Below are positions 1 to 5,776 of a stretch of 8,020 nucleotides of DNA, in pieces. Position 1 is the stretch's first letter. Each line of letters opens with the position of its first letter. The stretch comes from Desulfotignum sp. (GTDB lineage: Bacteria > Desulfobacterota > Desulfobacteria > Desulfobacterales > Desulfobacteraceae). A program made the translations under genes and the position numbers. The notes under the pieces are model-generated. The model ran no database searches. It saw only the letters and a program-made list of their open reading frames with translations, and was not told where the DNA came from. The DNA lies in contig JAIPDY010000145.1 of assembly GCA_021737445.1 (NCBI GenBank), forward strand, positions 1-8,020, written 5' to 3'.

Positions 1-129
1 GGCCAGGGCATGGGCCAGGGATATCACAAAGGCTATGGCAGAGGCAACTGCCCCGGAAGCGGCCAGGGATATGCCCAGGGCCAGAACCAATATGGCGGCG
101 TTAAAGGCTCCGGCTGCGGCCGGTTTTAG
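1..129 (+). CDS. C-terminal end of a Gly/Gln/Tyr-rich protein (5' truncated)
   Basis: Frame 1 is open from the window edge to TAG at 127-129 and gives 42 residues dominated by Gly, with repeated GQGY-like units and two late Cys (near-end GSGCGRF). The DNA unit GGCCAGGGATAT occurs at 13-24 and again at 61-72. Such Gly-rich tails are seen in small periplasmic or metal-associated proteins of Desulfobacterota, for example zinc-resistance-associated/Spy-like proteins, but the domain that would identify this one lies outside the window. The reverse strand also reads as a hydrophobic Ala/Leu/Ile stretch. I prefer the plus strand because the minus frame has no ATG or GTG start after the FAH gene, would use ATA for every Ile in its hydrophobic stretch, and because a terminator-like element follows the TAG. 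Function is unknown. Confidence 0.55.
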   Translation, partial: GQGMGQGYHKGYGRGNCPGSGQGYAQGQNQYGGVKGSGCGRF

Positions 130-137
130 ACAGCCCA

Positions 138-162
138 CCAGATTCCAGGGGATTGGTTTTTT
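138..162 (+). terminator. Possible intrinsic terminator after the Gly-rich gene
   Basis: An imperfect hairpin at 138-156 (outer CCAG with TTGG including a G-T pair, inner TTC with GGG) runs directly into six T at 157-162. It lies 8 bases after the TAG at 127-129 and before the end of the convergent FAH gene. The stem is weak and has an internal A-A mismatch, so this is a moderate call. Confidence 0.38.
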
Positions 163-208
163 CAGTTGGGTGCGTGATGGCCTTGAATAAATGATACATT
201 TCAAATGG

Positions 209-1015
209 TTATTTTTCCGCAGCCACAGGATTTTCCAGAGTGCCGATCCCCTGGATCCGTGTTTGAAGATGGTCTCCGGGCATCAGATATACCGGAGGTT
301 TTCTGGCAAACCCCACCCCTTCAGGAGTACCTGTGAGAATCAGGGTGCCTGGTGCCAGCGTTGTGGACTGGGACAAAAAAGAAATCAGGGCGGCAACCGA
401 AAAAATCATGTCCCTGGTATTGCTTTTCTGCATGGTCTGCCCGTTGAGCACACTTTCAATGGCCAGATTCTGGGGATCCGGGATCTCATCAGATGTCACC
501 AGAACCGGTCCCAAAGGGCAGAAAGTATCAAAGCTTTTTCCCCGGACCCACTGGCCGCCGCCGGCATGTTTCTGCCACCGCCGGGCTGACACATCATTGG
601 CACAGGTATATCCCAGCACATAGTCCAGAGCCTCGGCTTCAGACACATTTTTGGCGGATCGGCCCATCACCACCCCCAGTTCCGCTTCATAATCAACTTC
701 CGGTTTTTCCAGGCATGAAAAAGGAATCACGATATCACTGTTGTGCGGGATTACCGCACCGGGATTTTTCATGAACACCACCGGATACCGGGGAAGGTCC
801 ATGCCGGTTTCTTTTGCATGGCCCCGGTAATTGAGCCCGATACAGAAAATGGCGGCAGGTTTCACCGGTGCTTCGATTTTTGCCACATCCACCCGCCTGC
901 CGGTATCCGTAACCCCGGTATACACATCCCCTTCCAGCATTGATGCGGTGGCACCGTCATAATCTTTTCCCAGACACAATTGGTTGTCCTTTGTTCTGAA
1001 ACGTATAATCTGCAT
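209..1015 (-). CDS. Fumarylacetoacetate hydrolase (FAH) family protein
   Basis: This 268-residue protein belongs to the FAH superfamily of metal-dependent enzymes that hydrolyse, isomerise or decarboxylate 2-oxo acids and diketo acids (fumarylpyruvate hydrolase, HpcE/HpaG-like isomerase-decarboxylases, acylpyruvases). Residues 1-55 form the short N-terminal domain typical of bacterial members. The FAH fold follows, with FCIGLNY at 57-63, the metal-binding DYEAEL at 108-113 (expected ligands E110 and E112), NDVSARRWQ at 140-148 (D141 is the expected third ligand), GKSFDTFCPLGP at 159-170, and the substrate-loop TGTPEGVG at 228-235. Length and motifs indicate an intact enzyme. The ATG at 1015 has AGGAG about 10 bases upstream on the minus strand. 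The exact substrate cannot be read from sequence. The gene is divergent from the rhomboid gene and convergent with the Gly-rich gene, so it is probably monocistronic. Confidence 0.93.
   Translation of the reverse strand: MQIIRFRTKDNQLCLGKDYDGATASMLEGDVYTGVTDTGRRVDVAKIEAPVKPAAIFCIGLNYRGHAKETGMDLPRYPVVFMKNPGAVIPHNSDIVIPFSCLEKPEVDYEAELGVVMGRSAKNVSEAEALDYVLGYTCANDVSARRWQKHAGGGQWVRGKSFDTFCPLGPVLVTSDEIPDPQNLAIESVLNGQTMQKSNTRDMIFSVAALISFLSQSTTLAPGTLILTGTPEGVGFARKPPVYLMPGDHLQTRIQGIGTLENPVAAEK
980..1009 (+). promoter_or_regulatory. Candidate sigma-70-type promoter for the rhomboid gene
   Basis: A perfect TATAAT at 1004-1009 is preceded after 18 bases by TTGGTT at 980-985 (TTG matches the -35 consensus). 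Transcription would begin near 1016 and leave a leader of about 38 bases before the ATG at 1054. The element lies inside the first codons of the oppositely oriented FAH gene, as expected when only 38 bp separate the two start codons. Confidence 0.42.
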
Positions 1016-1053
1016 GGTTTTATTTCTCCTGAACTTAAGATAGACTGTTGGTC

Positions 1054-1956
1054 ATGTATACGCCCTTACCACAAAAACAGGATAAATTGAAACGCATTTT
1101 TGCGGGCCGGTCAGCTGCATCCGCTGATCTGATCCTGCTGATACTGGCTTCCCAGAACATTTCCGCCCACAAGTCTTTCAGCGCCCGGGGAATAGATATC
1201 CTGACCTCCCCTGAACAGGCAGCAGCAGCCAGATCCCATGTGGCCGCCTATTTCAGAGAAAACCACTCCGGGAAAACCCAACCGTCGGCTCTTCCGGCCG
1301 GGCCTTCCGGTTTTGCGACCCCGGCCGCCTTTGTCATCATGGGCCTGCTGGCAGCCATCCACATGGGCATTGACATGACCGGCACCCGGTGGGACCATAT
1401 CCTGGCCTATGGTGCCTCATCCATGTTCATTTGCCAGGGGGAAACCTTCCGGGCCGTCACCGCACTGTTTCTGCATTCAGACACCGCCCATCTCTTAGGA
1501 AATCTGGCCGGCATTCTCCTGTTTGCCGGACCTGTGATCCGGTTGTCCGGATACGGCACCGGGCCGTTTTTCCTGTTGTTTGCCGGCACCTGCGGAAATT
1601 TGATCAATGCAGGGTTCCATGGCAATGCCCTGTTGTCCATAGGAGCTTCCACCGCTGTCATGGGGGCTGCGGGCGGGCTGTCTGCCTTTCAGATGATGCA
1701 AAAAGGCCCCTTGCGCAAACGGGACAGGATCATGCCGCTCATTGCCGGTGCCACCCTGATGGCATTCTTGAGCCATGGCGAAAACACCGATGTATGGGCC
1801 CATGTGTTCGGGTTTTTCTGCGGATTTTTCGCCGGTATTTTCTTTTTCCCCCTGGTGTTGATCTGCCGCCACCCTTTAAGGGAACCCATGGCCCTTGTGA
1901 TCACCCTTGTTATCCTGGCTGCTGCGCTGACAGCTGGATACACAGGCTTGGGATAG
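1054..1956 (+). CDS. Rhomboid family intramembrane serine protease
   Basis: This 300-residue membrane protease cleaves transmembrane substrates within the cytoplasmic membrane. Residues 1-75 form a soluble cytoplasmic domain with a short alpha/beta pattern (GIDIL strand, then an Ala-rich helix around 53-70). A linker and about six or seven membrane segments follow from residue 91. Rhomboid signatures are HLLGN at 146-150 (H146 and N150, oxyanion region), GASTAVMG at 197-204 with catalytic Ser199, and WAHVFGF at 248-254 with catalytic His250, so the Ser-His dyad is intact. I start at ATG 1054. A TTG two codons upstream (1048) is possible, and neither has a strong ribosome binding site. The gene ends 28 bp from the convergent TSUP gene. 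The natural substrate is unknown. Confidence 0.92.
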   Translation: MYTPLPQKQDKLKRIFAGRSAASADLILLILASQNISAHKSFSARGIDILTSPEQAAAARSHVAAYFRENHSGKTQPSALPAGPSGFATPAAFVIMGLLAAIHMGIDMTGTRWDHILAYGASSMFICQGETFRAVTALFLHSDTAHLLGNLAGILLFAGPVIRLSGYGTGPFFLLFAGTCGNLINAGFHGNALLSIGASTAVMGAAGGLSAFQMMQKGPLRKRDRIMPLIAGATLMAFLSHGENTDVWAHVFGFFCGFFAGIFFFPLVLICRHPLREPMALVITLVILAAALTAGYTGLG

Positions 1957-1978
1957 TCCAGCTGGGCACGGGCCGGTT

Positions 1979-1994
1979 CCTGCACTATTGCAGG
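1979..1994. repeat. Small perfect hairpin at the convergent gene ends
   Basis: CCTGCA at 1979-1984 and TGCAGG at 1989-1994 form a 6 bp stem with a CTAT loop, overlapping the TAG stop of the TSUP gene (1985-1987) and lying 22 bases past the rhomboid stop. There is no T-tract on either strand, so it is not a classical intrinsic terminator. It may still mark the 3' ends of the two converging transcripts. Confidence 0.3.
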
Positions 1995-2788
1995 TACCAT
2001 ATGGAAACCACCATCCGCACCCCTACCACATAGAGCAGTGCGGCAAAAATTTTTTTCAGCCTGTCCACAGGCAGTGCATGGGCAAGCCTGGCCCCCAGAG
2101 GGGCGGTGCATACACTGGCGGCAGAAATCCCCGCCAGGGCCCCCAGATGCACAAAGCCCAGGCTCCAGGGGGGCAGGCCGTCTGTGCCGAGTCCATTTAC
2201 AATATACCCCAGGGCCCCGGCCACTGCAATGGGAAAACCGATGGCGGCAGAAGTCCCTATGGCCTTGTGAACCAGGGTGTTGCACCACATGAGAAACGGC
2301 ACAGACAGGGTGCCGCCCCCGATACCCACAAGGCTGGAAAAGATGCCTATGATACTGCCGGCACTGAATATGCCGGCAGTGCCGGGAATTTCCCGGGCAG
2401 GAGCGGGTTTTATGCCCAGCAGCATCTGGGTGGCCGCATAAAACAAAAACAGTGCAAAAAATCCTTTTAAAAAATTGGTGGACAGCCCTGATGCTATCCA
2501 GGTGCCCAGAAAAGTGCCGAAAAGTATGCCCGGTGTGATCCTGAAAACCACAGGCCAGATGACGGCACCGCGTTTATGGTGGGACCTGAGACTGGAAATG
2601 GACGTAAACATAATGCTGGCCAGAGAAGTTCCCAGAGCAAGATGCAGAATATGTGCATGGGCAACGCCCTGGCCTGTGAAAACAAATGTCAGCATAGGCA
2701 CAATCACAAGCCCCCCGCCGATCCCCAGCAGCCCGGCCAGAACCCCTGCCACCGACCCCAGGGCAAGATACAGAAGAATATAGGACAT
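1985..2788 (-). CDS. Sulfite exporter TauE/SafE (TSUP) family membrane protein
   Basis: This is a 267-residue, highly hydrophobic permease of the TSUP family, whose characterised members carry sulfite, sulfoacetate, sulfonates or other small organic anions across the inner membrane. It shows the family's internal duplication: GLLGIGGGLVIVP at 19-31 in the first half and SLVGIGGGTLSVP at 152-164 in the second. About eight membrane segments are visible. I start at ATG 2788 because AAGGA lies 8 bases upstream and the protein then opens with the first membrane helix (MSYILLYL). The frame stays open upstream to 2875, but those 29 residues are polar and Cys-rich and unlike a TSUP N-terminus. In a sulfur-metabolising organism sulfite or sulfonate export is plausible, but the substrate is not shown by the sequence. 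Confidence 0.92.
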   Translation of the reverse strand: MSYILLYLALGSVAGVLAGLLGIGGGLVIVPMLTFVFTGQGVAHAHILHLALGTSLASIMFTSISSLRSHHKRGAVIWPVVFRITPGILFGTFLGTWIASGLSTNFLKGFFALFLFYAATQMLLGIKPAPAREIPGTAGIFSAGSIIGIFSSLVGIGGGTLSVPFLMWCNTLVHKAIGTSAAIGFPIAVAGALGYIVNGLGTDGLPPWSLGFVHLGALAGISAASVCTAPLGARLAHALPVDRLKKIFAALLYVVGVRMVVSIWYLQ

Positions 2789-2841
2789 GGTATTTTTCCT
2801 TAATTTACAATGGCCTGCAAATTCGCAAAACCGGCCCAAGC

Positions 2842-2868
2842 AATATATCGTTCGCCAGAAAAAATCAA
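2842..2868 (-). promoter_or_regulatory. Weak candidate promoter for the TSUP gene
   Basis: On the minus strand TTGATT (plus 2863-2868) is followed after 15 bases by TATATT (plus 2842-2847). Shifting the -35 by one base (GTTGAT) gives a 16-base spacer. The TSUP ATG lies about 53 bases downstream. Both hexamers are only partial matches and the spacing is short. Confidence 0.28.
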
Positions 2869-2898
2869 CCCCCATACAGGCTGGTAACGGGACAATGG

Positions 2899-2928
2899 CC
2901 TGAAAAGGCAGTATTGTTGGCTTTCAGG
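2899..2928. repeat. Inverted repeat in the TSUP/MFS divergent region, possible activator site
   Basis: CCTGAAA at 2899-2905 and TTTCAGG at 2922-2928 are perfect 7-base arms separated by 16 bases. They lie about 40-70 bases upstream of the candidate sigma-54 element at 2970-2985. That position would suit a binding site for an enhancer-binding activator, or an operator shared by both divergent genes. This is an inference from symmetry and position only. Confidence 0.3.
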
Positions 2929-2969
2929 ATGCCCCTTCACCAGGGGGATAATTTTACCGGGCAGCTGGA

Positions 2970-2985
2970 TGGAAAAACAATTGCA
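2970..2985 (+). promoter_or_regulatory. Candidate sigma-54 (-24/-12) promoter for the MFS-thioesterase operon
   Basis: TGGAAAAACAATTGCA carries the invariant GG (2971-2972) and GC (2983-2984) with exactly 10 bases between them, plus the full TTGCA of the -12 box. The -24 box lacks the CAC after TGG. Transcription would start near 2996, giving a leader of about 80 bases before ATG 3076. A perfect palindrome TGCATATGCA (2982-2991) overlaps the -12 box. No equally good sigma-70 promoter is visible in this 287 bp gap. Confidence 0.45.
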
Positions 2986-3075
2986 TATGCAGGCATAAGA
3001 ATGGTAGGGAATATATCTGACAGCCTGGATAAAAACGTATCATTTGACTTACCCTGATGCAAAAAGGAGATCCCC

Positions 3076-4311
3076 ATGGAGAAAAAACTGCACTATGGAT
3101 GGATCGTCATTTTCATGGGATTGATGACAACAGTGGCAGCCCACGGGTTCGGCCGGATGGCCTATACCCTTCTGTTGCCGGCCATGAAAGACGGACTTTC
3201 CTTTGACTACACCCAGCTGGGCCTTCTGGGCACGGGCAATTTCATCGGGTACCTGTCCATGGCCATTATCGGCGGATTCCTGGCTGCCAGGTTCGGCACA
3301 AGAGCAGTTATCACGGCAGCACTGGCCCTCATGGGTGTGACCATGATCCTCACGGGACTTGCCCAATCATTCGGGTTTGCCTTTGCCATGCGGCTTTTCA
3401 CAGGTCTTGGCAATGGGGCCGCCTATGTGCCGGCCATGGCCCTGGGATCGGCCTGGTTTGCCATAAAAAAACGCGGATTCGCCACCGGTATCGTATCCGG
3501 GGGGATCGGTCTGGGCACCCTCCTGTCAGGCCTGATAGTACCCTTTATTTTGAAATCCTATAACGCCGACGGGTGGCGGTATTCCTGGTATATCCTGGGA
3601 ACACTGGTGCTTGCGGTGGCGGTACTGGTGGGATTGTTTCTGCGCAATCAGCCGGCCGACAAAGGCCTTTTGCCGGTAGGGCAAAAAGAAATTCCGGACA
3701 GCACAAAACCGGCAGCCAAAGTATCCTCCCTGGACTGGGGCAGTGTCTATAAGATGAAATCCCTGTGGTTTCTCGGGGTGGTCTATTTTTTTTACGGCAT
3801 GTCTTACATCATTTACATGGTGTTTTTTGCCGCTTACCTGGTGAATGAAATGGGATATACCCAAGCCTGGGCAGGGGGATTATGGGCCATGGTCGGGGGG
3901 CTGAGCATCTTCTGCGGCGTGATCTGGGGCAGTATTTCCGACAGGATCGGAAGAGGCAGGGGCGCAGCCCTTGCCTACCTGGTTCTGGGAACATCCTATC
4001 TGGTGTATGCCCTGGTCAAAGTGGAAGCCGGATTTTTTATCTCAGCTATATTGTTCGGTCTTACCGCATGGAGTATCCCCACCATCATGGCGGCGGCAGC
4101 CGGGGATTTTGCCGGACCCAGATTTGCCCCGGCAGCCCTGGGGTTCATCACCCTTTTTTTTGGCATCGGCCAGTCCATCGGCCCGGCCCTGGGGGGATAT
4201 CTGGCTGATACCACCCACTCTTTGACCACCCCGTTTCTGGTGGCAGGGGCCATCTCCCTTTGCGGGATGGTGTTTTCCCTTTTTTTAAAAAAACCTGCCA
4301 GGGAACAGTAA
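3076..4311 (+). CDS. MFS transporter, YbfB/YjiJ-like
   Basis: This 411-residue inner-membrane transporter has about 12 membrane segments in two halves joined by a polar loop around 191-222. A GFGRMAYTLLLPAM block at 24-37, close to the first helix, recalls the YbfB/YjiJ branch of the major facilitator superfamily. Motif A appears as GGFLAARFGTR at 66-76 and a degenerate second copy WGSISDRIGRGRG at 284-296. The start is well supported by AAGGAG at 3064-3069, six bases before the ATG. The stop is 4 bases before the next gene, so the two are almost certainly co-transcribed. The substrate is unknown. Coupling to an acyl-CoA thioesterase suggests an organic acid or other small carboxylate, which is inference. 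Confidence 0.92.
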   Translation: MEKKLHYGWIVIFMGLMTTVAAHGFGRMAYTLLLPAMKDGLSFDYTQLGLLGTGNFIGYLSMAIIGGFLAARFGTRAVITAALALMGVTMILTGLAQSFGFAFAMRLFTGLGNGAAYVPAMALGSAWFAIKKRGFATGIVSGGIGLGTLLSGLIVPFILKSYNADGWRYSWYILGTLVLAVAVLVGLFLRNQPADKGLLPVGQKEIPDSTKPAAKVSSLDWGSVYKMKSLWFLGVVYFFYGMSYIIYMVFFAAYLVNEMGYTQAWAGGLWAMVGGLSIFCGVIWGSISDRIGRGRGAALAYLVLGTSYLVYALVKVEAGFFISAILFGLTAWSIPTIMAAAAGDFAGPRFAPAALGFITLFFGIGQSIGPALGGYLADTTHSLTTPFLVAGAISLCGMVFSLFLKKPAREQ

Positions 4312-4315
4312 AAAA

Positions 4316-4786
4316 ATGAACAAAAATCCCGGAACAGGATCAGCAGCCATGATAAACAACCCTTGCGACCCGAAAATTATTGCCCATATCCAAAAAGATG
4401 CCTTTGCCGGCCATCTGGGGGCCAGGGTGGAAATCCCTGCCCCGGGCCACAGCCGGGTCTTCTTGACCATCACCGATGCCATGACCAATTTCCACGGCAC
4501 CACCCACGGCGGGGTGATATTTTCCATCAGTGACATGGCGTTTGCAGCTGCCTGCAATTCCCATGGCCGGGTGGCCGTGGCCCTGAATGTGAGCATCTGT
4601 TTTTTAAAGCCCAGTTTTCCCGGTGACCGCCTGGTGGCTGAAGCCCGGGAAGTCCACAAAGGCCGGCGTACCTCCGTGTATGACATCACGGTGATCAATG
4701 AAGACACGGGGAGTCTGATCGCAAAAAGCCAGGACCAGGCATACCGCAAAAAAGAATGGATAGTGCCGGAAAACAAACCTGCCTGA
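4316..4786 (+). CDS. PaaI-family hotdog thioesterase
   Basis: This is a single-domain hotdog-fold acyl-CoA thioesterase of 156 residues. The PaaI signature is clear: NFHGTTHGG at 58-66 followed by FSISDMAFAAACNSHG at 69-84, where D73 aligns with the catalytic Asp of PaaI and the HGG turn forms the active-site helix start. PaaI proteins hydrolyse hydroxyphenylacetyl-CoA and related thioesters that would otherwise trap CoA. It follows the MFS stop by 4 bases. Start choice is uncertain: ATG 4316 has AGGGA 11 bases upstream, whereas the in-frame ATG at 4349 has AGGA with 9-base spacing and gives 145 residues, closer to PaaI length. No neighbouring phenylacetate-pathway gene is present, so the substrate is open. 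Confidence 0.92.
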   Translation: MNKNPGTGSAAMINNPCDPKIIAHIQKDAFAGHLGARVEIPAPGHSRVFLTITDAMTNFHGTTHGGVIFSISDMAFAAACNSHGRVAVALNVSICFLKPSFPGDRLVAEAREVHKGRRTSVYDITVINEDTGSLIAKSQDQAYRKKEWIVPENKPA

Positions 4787-4839
4787 GCCGTCCTTGGCCC
4801 TATCCATCATGAACCTGTCACGTTTTCACCCTGTTGCTG

Positions 4840-5538
4840 TCAGGAGCTCAGGGACAGAATGTTTTTTTCAACCGCTGGTCCGGACACACCGAAACCATGG
4901 CCGGGAAGAAAGATGTCACACCCGGTGGCCAGCAGCTGCTGCCAGGAGGAAATTATCTGACTGACATCATCCCCAAAGGGCGGCAGGATTTTGCCGGGGA
5001 CCACACCGAACATGCAGTCCCCTACCAGAGCGACTTCCCGGTCCACCACCACACTCACCGAACCGGGAGAATGTCCGGGGGTTGCCATGACAGTGACCAG
5101 CATGTCAAAAAACGGTTTATTGAATTCTGAAACCGGCAGTTTATCAGGCTCGCACGGGGGAAATTCCAGCATTTTTGGCTCAATGCCGGATGCCAGCCGC
5201 TCCATGACCTGTGCAAAAGCGGTGATGCCCCCGGGCACAGAAGACAGCCCTTTTTTAAGATATCCGGCCTCTGCCGGGTGCACCATGATCCTGCTTCCAA
5301 AATTTTTTTGCAAAAACGCGGCATTGCCGGCATGGTCATAATGGGTATGGGTGAGGATCACCCCGTGGATGCGATAGATGTCCATCCTGCGCAACTGCCT
5401 TGCCAGAAATTTCTGAAATGCCACAGGGCCGGTATCTACCAGAAGACAGTGTCCATGGCCGGTCACCATATACACATTGGCATACAGACAGATGATCCGG
5501 TGAATTTGTATGCCGTTTTTGGTGATCCAGGTGTTCAT
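4840..5538 (-). CDS. Metallo-beta-lactamase-fold (MBL) hydrolase
   Basis: This 232-residue protein has the glyoxalase II-like MBL fold. The dinuclear metal site is complete: HTHYDH at 64-69, H156 in PGHSPGS (154-160), D174 in GDCMF (173-177) and H214 in PGHG (212-215). DTG at 35-37 precedes the first motif as usual. It has no signal peptide and should be a soluble cytoplasmic hydrolase, acting for example on thioesters, lactones or phosphoesters. The substrate cannot be assigned. The gene converges with the thioesterase gene (53 bp gap, no clear terminator). The ATG at 5538 has no strong ribosome binding site, and a palindrome lies just upstream of it. Confidence 0.92.
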   Translation of the reverse strand: MNTWITKNGIQIHRIICLYANVYMVTGHGHCLLVDTGPVAFQKFLARQLRRMDIYRIHGVILTHTHYDHAGNAAFLQKNFGSRIMVHPAEAGYLKKGLSSVPGGITAFAQVMERLASGIEPKMLEFPPCEPDKLPVSEFNKPFFDMLVTVMATPGHSPGSVSVVVDREVALVGDCMFGVVPGKILPPFGDDVSQIISSWQQLLATGCDIFLPGHGFGVSGPAVEKNILSLSS

Positions 5539-5545
5539 GTTTCAC

Positions 5546-5560
5546 TGGATATCATATCCA
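5546..5560. promoter_or_regulatory. Palindrome immediately upstream of the MBL gene, possible operator
   Basis: TGGATATCATATCCA is a perfect 15-base palindrome around a central C, 7 bases upstream of the MBL start codon. On the minus strand it contains TATGAT, which resembles a -10 box. A transcript from it would be nearly leaderless, so an operator or translation-control role is as likely as a promoter. Confidence 0.3.
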
Positions 5561-5692
5561 ATTTATATTTAAAAGCACAGCCGCTGAAAAGATCAGAGCA
5601 ATGTCTGGGGAGGATCAAAAGATCCATTCTCACCTTTGACAAAAAAGCCGTAAAACATGACCTTTTTGAACTGGTTTATTAGCAGATTTTAA

Positions 5693-5745
5693 AACCGTTT
5701 TTTTTCATCCGGGAATGTGGTAAGACTGCTGTTTAAAAAACGGTT
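5693..5745. repeat. Long inverted repeat upstream of the HdrA-like gene
   Basis: AACCGTTTTTT at 5693-5703 and AAAAAACGGTT at 5735-5745 are perfect 11-base arms around a 31-base spacer, ending 21 bases before the GGAGG ribosome binding site of the HdrA-like gene. The arms are A/T-tract rich with a CGG core. It could be a two-site operator or a leader hairpin. It does not look like a terminator, because the downstream arm has no T-tract. A weak TTGAAC (5666-5671) and TTTAAA (5688-5693) pair with a 16-base spacer lies next to it. A smaller hairpin, GGATC-AAAA-GATCC, is at 5612-5625. I see no gene in 5539-5776. Confidence 0.35.
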
Positions 5746-5776
5746 GAATTTTCCAGATGATTCTTTGGAGGCATAT

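Noticed and set aside
1..207. Minus-strand N-terminus of a membrane protein after the FAH gene
   Set aside because: The hydrophobic frame has no ATG or GTG start, only a TTG without a ribosome binding site, and uses ATA for every Ile of its hydrophobic stretch. The neighbouring ATG frame at 202 stops after 31 codons.
1389..2033. Plus-strand 214-codon open frame overlapping the rhomboid gene
   Set aside because: It is the shifted frame of a gene with an intact rhomboid catalytic dyad, and its His/Arg/Pro-rich translation has no domain.
2789..2875. 29-codon N-terminal extension of the TSUP gene
   Set aside because: The extra residues are polar and Cys-rich and unlike the family N-terminus, whereas ATG 2788 has a good AAGGA ribosome binding site.
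4787..4839. Terminator between the thioesterase and MBL genes
   Set aside because: Only 4-base CCTG/CAGG arms are visible, without a T-tract on either side.
5636..5658. Perfect TTGACA at 5636-5641 as a -35 box for the HdrA-like gene
   Set aside because: No acceptable -10 hexamer is found at 16-18 bases downstream (GACCTT-like sequence there), so it is not supported as a promoter.
5278..5682. Plus-strand open frame running from inside the MBL gene into the intergenic region, with a protein-like last 45 residues
   Set aside because: Its first two thirds are antisense to the well-supported MBL gene, and the intergenic part has no ATG or GTG start in frame with a ribosome binding site. I cannot exclude a decayed gene fragment at 5540-5682, but nothing identifies it.
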